Of a stretch of DNA of 64,000 nt, positions 1 through 17,557 are shown piece after piece. The first letter of the stretch is position 1; the number at the start of each line of letters is the position of its first letter. The notes below the pieces were generated by a model that did no database searches, was not told the DNA's origin, and worked only from the letters and a program-made list of their open reading frames with translations. A program made the translations under genes and the position numbers. This DNA is from Pseudacidovorax sp. NFM-22. GTDB lineage: Bacteria; Pseudomonadota; Gammaproteobacteria; Burkholderiales; Burkholderiaceae_C. The stretch is taken from contig NZ_JACBFY010000001.1 in assembly GCF_021401245.1 (NCBI RefSeq), positions 682,001 through 746,000 of the forward strand. The letters run 5' to 3'.

Positions 1-157
1 TCATGTCGCGCCAGATGGTGCGGCCCGTCATGACGTAGACGGTCTCCATGATGGCGATCAGGATCGCCAGCCCGATGGTCAGCGGAACGAAAAGAAAGTG
101 GTAGAGGGCCGTGACTGCGAACTGCAATCGTGAGAGGCCGACGATGTCGAGGTCCAT
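1..157 (-). CDS. cydA: Cytochrome bd ubiquinol oxidase subunit I, N-terminal fragment (cut by window edge)
   Basis: This is the first ~52 codons of subunit I of the quinol-oxidising bd-type terminal oxidase, an integral membrane protein. The translation opens [20 protein letters not shown] and continues into a hydrophobic helix ([22 protein letters not shown]), the usual start of CydA, where the conserved N-terminal His ligates haem. The start is fixed by a strong ribosome binding site (AAGGAG) a few bases upstream. It lies 53 bases after cydC on the same strand, so cydD-cydC-cydA is read as one operon; cydB should follow beyond the window. The rest of the gene is outside the window, so completeness cannot be judged. 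Confidence 0.9.
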   Translation of the reverse strand, partial: MDLDIVGLSRLQFAVTALYHFLFVPLTIGLAILIAIMETVYVMTGRTIWRDM

Positions 158-210
158 GGTGAGACTCCTTCTGAAATGCTTGGCGTCGGAATGCGGGGAA
201 TGCGATGGGC

Positions 211-1923
211 TCAGTCGTCGCGCAATGCGGCGAGGGCGGTGTCGAAGGCGGGTGTGCCGCGCCGCAGGTCGGCGCGCAACGCGCCGGCATCGATGCAGAG
301 CAGGCGGTCGGCGAGCCGCGCTTCGCGGCGCAGATGGGTGGCGATGAGCAGCGTGCGGCCCTGCGCCCGCGCGTCCAGGCGGCGCAGGACCTCGCGGGCG
401 GTGGCGGCGTCGAGTGCCTCCGTCGGCTCGTCGAGCAGCCACAGCGGTGCGTCCTGCAGCAGCAGGCGGGCCAGCGACAGGCGGCGCATCTGCCCGCCCG
501 ACAGGCCCAGCCCGCCTTCGCCCAGGGGCGTGTCCAGGCCTTCGCGCAAGCGGGCGACATCGGGCTGCAGGCCGGCATCGGCGAGCGCCGCGCCCAACTG
601 CGCGTCGGTGGCGTGGGGTGCGGCGAGCGTGAGGTTGTCGCGCAGGCTGTCGCGGAAGAGCTCGGGCCGCTGGGTCATCCAGGTGGCGCGCGGTGCCTGC
701 ACCTGGCCGGCGACCGGGGCGCGTTCACCCGCCACCAGCGCGAGCAGCGTGGACTTGCCGGCGCCGCTGGGTCCGATGACCGCCACGCGCTCGCCGGGCT
801 GGATGTGCAGCGCCGGCAGTTGCAGGACGGGGCGTGCCCCGCCGTCTCGGCGCACCACGACACCTTCGAGATGGATGCCGCCGTCGGCTGCGGCGCCAGG
901 GCGAGCCTGCGGCGCATCGCCCGACGGTGTGGCCTCCGCCGCCGCCACGGCCGGCGCCAGCCGCCGGGCCGCCAGCCAGGTGCGGCCCGACTCCAGCGCG
1001 CCGCGGCGCAGCGCCGCCATCGGCTCGCCCGCGGCCAGCGCCATGAGCATCAGCAGCGCCGCGGCCGGCGCGCCGATGCGGCCCTGCTCCACCAGCCAGG
1101 CGGCCGCCAGCAGCACGCCCACCAGGGTGGCCGTGTGCACCAATCCGTGCGCGAAGCTGGCCCGCGCTTCCAGGCTGGCCATGCGCAGGTCGGTGGCGGC
1201 CAGGCGTGCATCGGCCTCGGCCAGCGCCTCGCACTGGGCCGTCAGCCGGCCGGCCATGGCCAGTTCGGTCTGCCCCGCCACGAGGTCGACGGCACGGGCG
1301 CGCAGGCGCTCCAGCGCCAGCGCCCGGCGCACCGCCACGGGGCGGGCCCGGCGCGCGACCACCCACGCACTGCCCCAGCCGGCCACTAGCAGCCAGGCGG
1401 CCAGGGCCAGGCCCAGCCGCAGGTCGTGCAAGCCAGCCACGACGCCGGCCATCGCCGCCGCTGCCAGGCTGACGGCCAGCGGCACGGCCATGCGCAGGTA
1501 GAGGGCATCGAGCGCATCGATGTCGGCCGTCAGGCGCTGCAGCAGCCGCGCGGGACGCAGCAGCAGGCGCTGCGCCGCCTCGGGTTGCGCCCAACCGCGC
1601 AGCAGACGCTCGCGCAGGCCAGCCAGCACGCCGAGCGTGGCATCGTGCGTGACGAGCCGCTCGGCATAGCGCGCGCCGGTGCGGCCCAGGGCCAGCAGCC
1701 GGATGCCCGCCGAGGGCATGAAGACGTCGAACACCATCGCCGTCGTCAGCTGCAGGCCGGCCAGCGCCGTCGCCGTGATGAACCAGCCCGACAGGCCCAG
1801 CAGGCCGATGCCGGCCAGGCTGGTGAGCACGGCCAGCCCGGCGCCCAGCCACAGTGCCCCGCGTCGCTGGCCGATGAAATGGCGGCGCAGCACCTGGAGA
1901 TCGTGGGTGGCGGAACGGGTCAT
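211..1923 (-). CDS. cydC: Thiol reductant ABC exporter subunit CydC
   Basis: One half of the heterodimeric CydDC ABC exporter, which moves cysteine/glutathione to the periplasm and is needed to assemble cytochrome bd. The 570-residue protein has an N-terminal membrane domain of about six helices (residues ~20-310; the typical CydC opening [19 protein letters not shown] is visible) and a C-terminal ATPase domain with Walker [10 protein letters not shown], signature LSGGQMRRL and Walker [10 protein letters not shown]. Length is normal for the family. The start follows an AGGAG site and sits 28 bases after cydD. Its partner cydD is upstream and cydA downstream, as expected for a bd oxidase operon. 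Confidence 0.93.
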   Translation of the reverse strand: MTRSATHDLQVLRRHFIGQRRGALWLGAGLAVLTSLAGIGLLGLSGWFITATALAGLQLTTAMVFDVFMPSAGIRLLALGRTGARYAERLVTHDATLGVLAGLRERLLRGWAQPEAAQRLLLRPARLLQRLTADIDALDALYLRMAVPLAVSLAAAAMAGVVAGLHDLRLGLALAAWLLVAGWGSAWVVARRARPVAVRRALALERLRARAVDLVAGQTELAMAGRLTAQCEALAEADARLAATDLRMASLEARASFAHGLVHTATLVGVLLAAAWLVEQGRIGAPAAALLMLMALAAGEPMAALRRGALESGRTWLAARRLAPAVAAAEATPSGDAPQARPGAAADGGIHLEGVVVRRDGGARPVLQLPALHIQPGERVAVIGPSGAGKSTLLALVAGERAPVAGQVQAPRATWMTQRPELFRDSLRDNLTLAAPHATDAQLGAALADAGLQPDVARLREGLDTPLGEGGLGLSGGQMRRLSLARLLLQDAPLWLLDEPTEALDAATAREVLRRLDARAQGRTLLIATHLRREARLADRLLCIDAGALRADLRRGTPAFDTALAALRDD

Positions 1924-1951
1924 GGCGTGGGCTCCTGGGTGGGTCGCGGCT

Positions 1952-3631
1952 TCAGGCCGCTTCGCGCAGCGGCGTCAGTTCGAGGCGGAGCACGCGGTCC
2001 ATGCACGCAGCGAGGCGCGGGTCGTGGGTGGCCAGCACCAGCGTCCGGCCGCGACTCAGGGCGAGCAGCGCGTTGATGACGCGGTCGGCCGTCTCGGCAT
2101 CGAGGTGGGCGGTGGGCTCGTCCGCCAGCAGCAGGCCGGCTTCGTCGTTCACGGCCAGGCGGGCCAGGGCGAGGCGGACGGCCTCGCCACCCGACAGGCC
2201 CACACCGGCCTCGCCGAGGCTCTGGCCGGGACGGCCGGCGGCCACGTCGGCGAGGCCCGCGAAGTCGATGGCGCGGGCGACGGCCTGCGCGTCCGCGACC
2301 GGCCGGCCCAGGTCCACGTTGGCGTCGAGGGAGCCGGCGAACACATGGGCCCGCTGCCCCATCCAGCCGATACGGCGGCGCAGACCCGGCGCATGGGCCT
2401 CGTCCATGGGAACGCCGCCGATGAAAACCTGCCCCGCCTGCGGCGCGACAAGCCCGGCCAGCAGCGACAGCAGGGTCGTCTTGCCCCCGCCGCTGGGTGC
2501 GAGGATGGCCAGGCGTTCACCGGGGCGGACGTCGAGGTCGAACGCGTCGAGCACCGGCCGCTCGCCCGCCGGGGCAAAGCGCAGCCCCCGCACGCGCACG
2601 CCCAGCGCACCGGCGGGCGCCGGCTCTGCCGGCAGGGCAGGGTCAGACTGCCCGGGAAGCCTCGGCCCCGCGCCATCGAGTGACGCCAGCGCCTTGCGCG
2701 CGGCCTCGCCAGCCGCACGGTCATGCCACACGGCCGACAGCTCGCGCAGCGGCTCGAAGAAGGCGGGCGCCAGCAGCAGGATGAACAGGCCCTGTCCCAG
2801 GCTCAGCGTGCGGCCCCAGCTGCCGAACTGCAGATGCCCCAGCAGATGGAAGCCCACATAGACCGCCACCATGGCCACACCGAGCGCGGCGAACAGCTCC
2901 AGCACCGCCGACGACAGGAAAGCGATGCGCAGCACGGCCATCGTGCGGCGGTGCAGATCCTGCGCCGAGGCCCTCAGCCGCAGCGCCGTGTGATCGACCG
3001 CGCCCAGCGCGCGCAGGGTGGAGAGGCCCCGCAGCCGGTCGAGCAGGAAGGCGTTCATGTCGCCCTGCCGCGCCAGTTGCGCTTCCGACGCAGCCTGTGC
3101 ACGGCGGCCGACCAGCGCCATGAACAGCGGGATCAGCGGCGCGGCCACCACCAGGATGGCCGCGGCCACCCAGGACAGGGCGCCCACCGCCAGCGCGATG
3201 GCGACCGGTACCACCATGAGCCTCAGCCGCACCGGCTGGAAACGCGCCAGCCAGGGCACGATGGCCTCGGCCTGCTCCGCCAGCACGCTGGCCGCCAGTC
3301 CGGAGGCCGGCCGGTCGCGGTCGACCGGCGATCCGCCGGCGAGCGCCGCCGTTGCCGCGCGCCTCAGCGTACCGAGCGCCTGCCGCGCATCTTCGAAGGC
3401 ACGGCGCACGCCCCATGCATCGAACGCCGCGCGCAGCAGCCCGACCGCCGCCACGCCACCCGCCAGTGCAAGCACGCCGTGCAGGCCGCCACCGTCGGCA
3501 AGCCTCTGGACAGCCCAGGCCAGCAGTGCCGCCTGCGGCAGCCACAGCAGGGCGGCCATCGCCTGCGCCGTGGCCGCCATCGACACCGGGCTCGGCAGCC
3601 GGTCGGGATCAACGGACGTGGATTCAGTCAT
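1952..3631 (-). CDS. cydD: Thiol reductant ABC exporter subunit CydD
   Basis: First gene of the cyd operon and partner of CydC in exporting thiols for cytochrome bd maturation. The 559-residue protein has a membrane domain over roughly the first 310 residues and an ATPase domain with Walker A APSGGGKTT, signature LSGGEAVRL and Walker B LLLADEPTAHLD. The ATG at 3629-3631 has no obvious Shine-Dalgarno sequence. Upstream lie a 30-bp palindrome (3648-3677) and an FNR-like box (3702-3715), which suggest control by oxygen or respiratory state; that link is inferred from position only. No cyd regulator gene is adjacent within the window. Confidence 0.92.
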   Translation of the reverse strand: MTESTSVDPDRLPSPVSMAATAQAMAALLWLPQAALLAWAVQRLADGGGLHGVLALAGGVAAVGLLRAAFDAWGVRRAFEDARQALGTLRRAATAALAGGSPVDRDRPASGLAASVLAEQAEAIVPWLARFQPVRLRLMVVPVAIALAVGALSWVAAAILVVAAPLIPLFMALVGRRAQAASEAQLARQGDMNAFLLDRLRGLSTLRALGAVDHTALRLRASAQDLHRRTMAVLRIAFLSSAVLELFAALGVAMVAVYVGFHLLGHLQFGSWGRTLSLGQGLFILLLAPAFFEPLRELSAVWHDRAAGEAARKALASLDGAGPRLPGQSDPALPAEPAPAGALGVRVRGLRFAPAGERPVLDAFDLDVRPGERLAILAPSGGGKTTLLSLLAGLVAPQAGQVFIGGVPMDEAHAPGLRRRIGWMGQRAHVFAGSLDANVDLGRPVADAQAVARAIDFAGLADVAAGRPGQSLGEAGVGLSGGEAVRLALARLAVNDEAGLLLADEPTAHLDAETADRVINALLALSRGRTLVLATHDPRLAACMDRVLRLELTPLREAA

Positions 3632-3647
3632 GGCGAAGCGGCAAATG

Positions 3648-3677
3648 TTGAAATTTCAGTAATTACCGAAATTTCAA
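3648..3677. promoter_or_regulatory. 30-bp near-perfect palindrome upstream of cydD
   Basis: Outer arms TTGAAATTTC (3648-3657) and GAAATTTCAA (3668-3677) flank an inner palindrome GTAATTAC (3659-3666), all centred on the same point (3662.5). Only one symmetric base pair (3658 versus 3667) fails to match. It lies 17-46 bases before the cydD start codon, where it could act as a repressor operator. The AT-rich arms stand out strongly in this GC-rich sequence. The regulator is unknown; a dimeric MarR/GbsR-like or Rrf2-like protein would fit the symmetry, but that is a guess. Confidence 0.65.
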
Positions 3678-3701
3678 TCATGATAAGTCGCCATGGTCCG
3701 G

Positions 3702-12533
<8,832 letters not shown>

Positions 12534-12551
12534 CGATCACCCCTTCGTTCA

Positions 12552-14306
12552 TCATTCGTCCATGGCGCGGAACAGGCCCAGCACGGCGCGCAACTCTTCG
12601 GGATCCACCGGCTTTTCCAGCACCGGCAGGCCCTCGTCGGCCAGTCGCTGACGGATGGCCGCATCGGATTCGCCCGTGACGATGACGCAGCCCATCTCGG
12701 GCTGATCGCGGCGCAACGCCTCCAGGGCCATCAGGCCGTTTTCCGAGGGGCCGAGGTGGTAGTCGGCCAAGGCGACATGCGGCGGTCCCAGGCGCTGCAC
12801 GGCAGCGGCCACCTCGCTGCCGCTGCGGCAGGTGGCGACCACACAGCCCCATTGCTCCAGCAGGGCGCGGGTGGCGTCGAGCACCGTTGCCTCGTCGTCC
12901 AGCACCAGCACGCGCAGGCCCTGCAGGTCGGGCAGCACCACCTCGGGCTCGACGGCCTGCTCGTCGCTGGGCTGCGCCAGTGGCAGCATCAGGGTGACCC
13001 GCGTTCCGGTGCGCCGGACCGGATCGACGAATTCCATGTTCAGCCGGGCGTTGAGCAGCCGGGCCAGACGCTGCACGATCGACAGCCCCAGCCCCATGCC
13101 GGACGAGACCACGTGGCGGCTGCGGTAGAACTCGTCGAACACCCGGTCCTGCTCCTCCACCGGGATGCCCGGGCCCGTGTCGGAGACCTCCAGCATCACG
13201 CCATCGGGCTGCGTGGACAGCGCCAGGCACACCCCGCCATCGGCGCCATGCTTGAGCGCGTTGTCGAGCAGGTTGCGCAGCACCCGCTCGAGCAGTGCTA
13301 GGTCAGTGCGGACATGCGCCGTCTCGGCGCGGCACTCCCAGCGCCGGCCGCCTTCGAGGCACAGGGCGCGGTACTCGATGTCCAGGCGCGCGACCAACGG
13401 CGCGATGGGCACGTAGCGCAGCTCGGGCCGCAGCGCCCCACTGTCCATCCGCGAGAGATCCAGGATGGCGGAGAAAAGCTGCTGCAGCCCCTCCAGCGCG
13501 ATGGCCAAGGCCTCGCGCGCCCGGTGGATGTCCTCTGCGGTGGTGGCACGCGCCAGCACCCCGCCCAGCAGCCCGATGGCATGCAGTGGCTGGCGCAGGT
13601 CGTGGCTGGCCGTCATGATGAAGCGGGTCTTGGCGGCATTGGCCGCCGACAGCTGCTTGACGAGTTGCGCGTTCTCGGCGCGGATGGCGATGCCCTCGGC
13701 CACGCGGCGGGAAAAGCCGTGGGCGAAGACGCTCAGCACCAGCCAGTACATGAAGAGGCCGCCGAAGATCGCCGGGGCGAGCTGGGGCGTGAAGTCCCGC
13801 GCCCAACCCGCGGCCACGCCCCCCAGCATCAGCCCCAGATAGCCGGCATACAGCCGCGGCACGATGCCCAGGGACGACATGCCCGCTGCACCCCAGCAGC
13901 AATAGAAGAGCGTCACCAGCAATCGCGTCTCGGTCTGCATGTGCGGCAGGCCGAGCAGGGGCAGGCTCACCAGGGCAAAGGCCAGCACCAACGACGAGGC
14001 CCAGAGGATGCGTCGTGCGCTGCGCGTGGGACGCCCTTGCGACAGCCAGCGGGCCGCCACGGCCATGACGCGGTTGCGCAGCAGCAGGGAGCCCGCCGCG
14101 GCCACGCTCCAGGCGAGAACGCCCGGCGCACCCACGTCCCGCCATGCGACCGCGGCGAGGATCAACACACCCACCAAGGCCAGCCTGGCCGCGGCGGCGG
14201 CCTGGGCCAGGGCGAAGCTGATCAGGTCGCGGTCGTGCGCCTCAGCATCCAAGCGTGATGCCTCGCCGATGCGCTTCCACCACCGCCTGCGCACGGGAGC
14301 TGACAT
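12552..14306 (-). CDS. Membrane-bound hybrid sensor histidine kinase with C-terminal receiver
   Basis: 584-residue sensor kinase. About six hydrophobic segments occupy residues ~36-196 and no PAS or large periplasmic domain is visible, so sensing may occur in the membrane. The HisKA box ASHDLRQPLHAIG puts the phospho-accepting His at 235. ATPase motifs follow: N box ERVLRNLLDNALKHG, G1 VSDTGPGIP, G2 MGLGLSIV. A receiver spans ~463-580 with acidic D470/D471, phospho-acceptor D515 (LADYHLG) and K565. Its first 65 bases overlap the response regulator gene and its stop is 18 bases before the giant fusion gene, so all three are likely co-transcribed. A downstream start would shorten the overlap. 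The signal is unknown. Confidence 0.88.
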   Translation of the reverse strand: MSAPVRRRWWKRIGEASRLDAEAHDRDLISFALAQAAAAARLALVGVLILAAVAWRDVGAPGVLAWSVAAAGSLLLRNRVMAVAARWLSQGRPTRSARRILWASSLVLAFALVSLPLLGLPHMQTETRLLVTLFYCCWGAAGMSSLGIVPRLYAGYLGLMLGGVAAGWARDFTPQLAPAIFGGLFMYWLVLSVFAHGFSRRVAEGIAIRAENAQLVKQLSAANAAKTRFIMTASHDLRQPLHAIGLLGGVLARATTAEDIHRAREALAIALEGLQQLFSAILDLSRMDSGALRPELRYVPIAPLVARLDIEYRALCLEGGRRWECRAETAHVRTDLALLERVLRNLLDNALKHGADGGVCLALSTQPDGVMLEVSDTGPGIPVEEQDRVFDEFYRSRHVVSSGMGLGLSIVQRLARLLNARLNMEFVDPVRRTGTRVTLMLPLAQPSDEQAVEPEVVLPDLQGLRVLVLDDEATVLDATRALLEQWGCVVATCRSGSEVAAAVQRLGPPHVALADYHLGPSENGLMALEALRRDQPEMGCVIVTGESDAAIRQRLADEGLPVLEKPVDPEELRAVLGLFRAMDE

Positions 14307-14877
14307 TGAGGGCCCGGAACACCGCCACGGTGTGGCTCTTGACCGTGCCTTCTGACAGGCCGAGCGTGCGTGCCACCTGCTTGGCCGACATGCCGTGCAG
14401 CAGGCAGTTCAGCACGTCGCGTTGCCGGGCCGACAGCGACAGCCCATCGTCCGGTACCGCGCGGCCCCGGCCGCCGGCCTTGGCCGTGATGCTTTCGGGC
14501 AGCGCAAGCCGGCGACCGCAGACATCCTTGAGCGCCTGGAAGAGCACCGTCTCGCTCGCCGACTTGAACAGATAGCTGGAAGCACCGGCCTGCAGCGCCG
14601 CATCGACGCTCTGGGGGCTTTCGTCCGCAGAAAGGACGAGCACGGCGAGTTCTGGCCGCAGCTGCTTGACCTCCGACAGGACGCTCAGGCCGGACATCCC
14701 CGGCAACTGAAGGTCGAGCACCAGCAGGTCGAAATCGCGGCGCCCACGCAGAACCTCGACGAGGTCGCGGGCGTTGCCGGTCTCGGTGACATCGCTGGTG
14801 GGATCGACCTGACGCGCGAGCAACCGCAGTGCCGTCCGGATGGGCGGATGGTCATCACAGATCAGCAGGCGGAACAC
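14242..14877 (-). CDS. LuxR/NarL-type response regulator
   Basis: 211-residue response regulator. The receiver domain (~1-118) has the acidic pair D8/D9, phospho-acceptor D55 (LVLDLQLPG) and the conserved Lys in YLFKSA. The LuxR-type HTH (~145-205) reads LSARQRDVLNCLLHGMSAKQ and LGLSEGTVKSHTVAVFRAL. The GTG at 14875-14877 is chosen because GGAG lies about 7 bases upstream and the protein then begins VFRLLICDDH, right at the receiver; a longer in-frame extension upstream looks non-coding. It is the first gene of the regulator-kinase-fusion operon, and a candidate activator of the operon itself. Confidence 0.88.
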   Translation of the reverse strand: MFRLLICDDHPPIRTALRLLARQVDPTSDVTETGNARDLVEVLRGRRDFDLLVLDLQLPGMSGLSVLSEVKQLRPELAVLVLSADESPQSVDAALQAGASSYLFKSASETVLFQALKDVCGRRLALPESITAKAGGRGRAVPDDGLSLSARQRDVLNCLLHGMSAKQVARTLGLSEGTVKSHTVAVFRALNVSSRAQAVVEAHRRGITLGC

Positions 14878-15070
14878 GCAAGCTCCAGGAAAGGCGGATC
14901 GCCTCGAATAGTTCTCCACGCCGGCAAAGCCTTGGGCCGGCGCCCTCATGGCTGCCTCGCGGCGGCCGGCCGAGAGTGTGCCGCAATCCAGGCCCTTACC
15001 CTTCGCCTTTTTGGGGGAAATCAGAGGGTGCGGCCCATTGGAAGCGGCGCGTGCCGGGATCGCGCCCGGC

Positions 15071-15850
15071 ATGCGCCAGAATCCAGCCGTGGCACGACTC
15101 CCCCGCAAACTGCCCTGGCTCGCCGCTGGTGAGCCGCTCCCACCGCCGGCCACCGCGTGGGGGCCAGAAGATCCCGTTCCGGGCGTCGTGGCGGCCGGCG
15201 GCGCACTGGACGTGCCGACGCTGCTCGACGCCTATGGCCACGGCATCTTCCCGTGGTTCGGCGACGACCAGCCCATCCTCTGGTGGAGCCCGGACCCGCG
15301 GATGGTGCTCCGGCCTGGCGCCTTCCGCTTGCACCGCTCGCTGCGCAAGACCCTGCTGGCGTTTCGCCAGCAGGCGCCGCGGTGCGAGATCCGCATCGAC
15401 CATGCATTCGCCGACGTGATCACCGCCTGCGCCGAAGCGCCCCGGGCCGGCCAGTCGGGCACCTGGATCCTCCCCGAGATGCAGCAGGCCTACGTGGCAC
15501 TGCACCGCGCCGGCCACGCGCACAGCGTGGAGACCTGGATCGACGGGCAACTCGCGGGCGGCCTCTATTGCGTCGCACTGGGCCGCGCGGTCTTCGGCGA
15601 ATCGATGTTCGCGCGGCGCACCGACGCCTCGAAGATCGCCTTGGCGGGCCTGGTGGCCTTCTGCCGCCACCACGGCGTGCAGGCCATCGACTGTCAGCAG
15701 AACACCGCCCACCTGGCCAGCCTGGGCGCGAGCGAATGGCCACGGGCGCAGTTCCTCGCCCACATCGGCGATGCATGCAGGCAGCCGCCCATTCCTGCAT
15801 GGCAATTCGACCCCATATACTGGAACGAACTTCTGCCGGCACAGCAATGA
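15071..15850 (+). CDS. aat: Leucyl/phenylalanyl-tRNA--protein transferase
   Basis: Adds Leu or Phe from charged tRNA to proteins with N-terminal Lys or Arg, marking them for ClpS/ClpAP degradation (N-degron pathway). The 259-residue product carries the family hallmarks: [35 protein letters not shown] and the block [28 protein letters not shown]. The ATG at 15071 gives a normal N-terminus ([18 protein letters not shown]); GTG at 15089 is an alternative. Its stop overlaps the bpt start (ATGA), so the two N-degron transferases are translationally coupled. It is divergent from the two-component genes across ~190 bases in which no clear signal was seen. Confidence 0.95.
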   Translation: MRQNPAVARLPRKLPWLAAGEPLPPPATAWGPEDPVPGVVAAGGALDVPTLLDAYGHGIFPWFGDDQPILWWSPDPRMVLRPGAFRLHRSLRKTLLAFRQQAPRCEIRIDHAFADVITACAEAPRAGQSGTWILPEMQQAYVALHRAGHAHSVETWIDGQLAGGLYCVALGRAVFGESMFARRTDASKIALAGLVAFCRHHGVQAIDCQQNTAHLASLGASEWPRAQFLAHIGDACRQPPIPAWQFDPIYWNELLPAQQ

Positions 15851-16581
15851 CGCTCCTCAAGGATCTGCCGCTCCAGACGCTGCAGTTCTACGCGACAGCG
15901 CCCTACCCCTGCAGCTATCTGCCCGACCGTCAGGCGCGCTCCCAGGTGGCCACGCCCAGCCACCTCATCAACAGCGACGCCTACTCCGACCTGGTGCTGG
16001 GCGGCTTCCGCCGCAGCGGAATGTTCACCTACCGCCCCTACTGCGACGGTTGCCGCGCCTGCATCCCCCTGCGCATCCTGGCAGAACGTTTCGCGCCCAG
16101 CCGCAGCCAGCGCCGCGCAGCGCAACGCCACCAGCATCTGCAGGCCCGGGTGCTGCGACTGTGCTTCGTGCCCGAGCACTACCAGCTTTACCTGCGCTAC
16201 CAGAACGGCCGCCACGCTGGCGGGGGTATGGACCACGACAGCATCGACCAGTACACCCAGTTCCTGCTCCAGAGCCGCGTCAACTCACGGTTGGTCGAGT
16301 TCCGCGAGCCAACCGACGACGGCAGCCAGGGCGCCTTGAAGATGGTGTCCATCCTGGACGTGCTCAACGACGGGCTGTCGGCCGTCTACACCTTCTACGA
16401 GCCGGAGGAAGGTGCTGCCTATGGCACCTACGGCGTGCTCTGGCAGATTGCCCAGGCCCGTGAACTCGGCCTGCCGCACGTCTACCTGGGCTACTGGATC
16501 GAGCACAGCAACAAGATGGCCTACAAGGCCAAGTTCGCCCCCCACCAGATCCTGGTGGACGGCGAATGGCGCGAAGTTTGA
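15847..16581 (+). CDS. bpt: Aspartate/glutamate leucyltransferase
   Basis: Transfers Leu to proteins with N-terminal Asp or Glu, the second arm of the bacterial N-degron pathway. The 244-residue protein has the ATE-type N-terminal domain ([19 protein letters not shown], with [12 protein letters not shown]) and a C-terminal GNAT-like domain ([35 protein letters not shown]). The cysteines C21, C70 and C73 are present, as usual for the family. The start overlaps the aat stop by four bases, so both genes are read from one message. Confidence 0.95.
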   Translation: MTLLKDLPLQTLQFYATAPYPCSYLPDRQARSQVATPSHLINSDAYSDLVLGGFRRSGMFTYRPYCDGCRACIPLRILAERFAPSRSQRRAAQRHQHLQARVLRLCFVPEHYQLYLRYQNGRHAGGGMDHDSIDQYTQFLLQSRVNSRLVEFREPTDDGSQGALKMVSILDVLNDGLSAVYTFYEPEEGAAYGTYGVLWQIAQARELGLPHVYLGYWIEHSNKMAYKAKFAPHQILVDGEWREV

Positions 16582-16624
16582 TTTCACGCTATAAAATGGC
16601 GGCCGTTTGGTTCAGCGCCGTCCC

Positions 16625-17446
16625 ATGAGAAAGAACAACACCGACGTTCCTGCCACGCCCGTCATCCAGGTCATCGAGCGCATGTTCGCCCTGATCGACG
16701 TGCTGGCGTCTCGCGAGGACGCGATCTCCCTCAAGGAGATCAGCGAAAAAACGGGGCTCCATCCCTCCACCACCCACCGCATCCTCAACGACCTCGCTGT
16801 CGGGCGTTTCGTGGACCGGCCGGAACCGGGCAGCTATCGCCTCGGCATGCGGCTGCTCGAACTGGGCAATCTGGTGAAGGGCCGACTGAATGTGCGCGAC
16901 GCCGCCCTGGGACCGATGCGCGAATTGCACAAGCTCACGCAGCAGCCGGTCAACCTGAGCGTGCGGCAAGGCGACGAGATCGTCTACGTGGAGCGGGCCT
17001 ACAGCGAACGCTCCGGCATGCAGGTGGTGCGGGCCATCGGCGGCCGCGCGCCGCTGCACCTCACCTCAACCGGCAAGCTGTTCCTCGCCGCCGACGAACA
17101 GCAGCGCGTGCGCAGCTACGCGACGCGCACCGGCCTCGCAGGCCACACCCGCAACAGCATCACGCAGTTGCCTGTCCTGGAGCGCGAACTCGCCCGGGCA
17201 CGGCAGTACGGCATCGCGCGCGACAACGAGGAGCTGGAGCTCGGGGTGCGCTGCATGGCGGCAGGCATCTACGACGACCAGGGCAAGCTCGTGGCGGGCC
17301 TGTCCATCTCGGCCCCCGCTGATCGGCTCGATGACGGCTGGCTCCCCAAGCTGCAGGCCACGGCGAACGAGATCTCGGGCGCGCTCGGCTACTCGGATGC
17401 GACGCCGCCTTCTGCGGACATGGCACAGCCCGCCAGGGCGGCCTGA
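16625..17446 (+). CDS. IclR-family transcriptional regulator
   Basis: 273-residue regulator with an N-terminal winged HTH (VIQVIERMFALIDVL; HTH around ISLKEISEKTGLHPSTTHRI, residues ~10-75) and an IclR effector domain (~85-255: NLSVRQGDEIVYVERAYS, PLHLTSTGKLFLAA, CMAAGIYDDQGKLVAGLSIS). The C-terminal ~17 residues are low complexity. The ATG at 16625 is preferred because it removes an unlikely Arg-rich extension; the region before it contains ATAAAAT, which may be a -10 element. It follows bpt by 43 bases and ends at a bidirectional-looking terminator (17502-17523). No target gene is apparent, and it is clearly different from the PobR-type protein at 4144-4914. Confidence 0.85.
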   Translation: MRKNNTDVPATPVIQVIERMFALIDVLASREDAISLKEISEKTGLHPSTTHRILNDLAVGRFVDRPEPGSYRLGMRLLELGNLVKGRLNVRDAALGPMRELHKLTQQPVNLSVRQGDEIVYVERAYSERSGMQVVRAIGGRAPLHLTSTGKLFLAADEQQRVRSYATRTGLAGHTRNSITQLPVLERELARARQYGIARDNEELELGVRCMAAGIYDDQGKLVAGLSISAPADRLDDGWLPKLQATANEISGALGYSDATPPSADMAQPARAA

Positions 17447-17501
17447 CGCCGCAGCGCCACTCACACTTCCCGGCGTGCGCGGTGCGCCGGCGCAGAACGC
17501 A

Positions 17502-17523
17502 AAGGGCCCTCGAGAGGGCCCTT
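17502..17523. terminator. Terminator between convergent iclR and pbpG
   Basis: AAGGGCCCT and AGGGCCCTT form a 9-bp stem with a short CGAG loop. It lies between two convergent genes and could stop transcription from both sides. The A run before it and the T bases after it are short, so it may be a weak intrinsic terminator. Confidence 0.7.
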
Positions 17524-17557
17524 GGTTCATCTGGAGCAGCCCATCCTGCCCCGGGGG

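Noticed and set aside
14878-15153. A 92-residue N-terminal extension of the response regulator
   Set aside because: The receiver domain starts directly at GTG 14877, which has a GGAG site upstream. The extension is Gly/Ala/Arg-rich and overlaps the start of aat.
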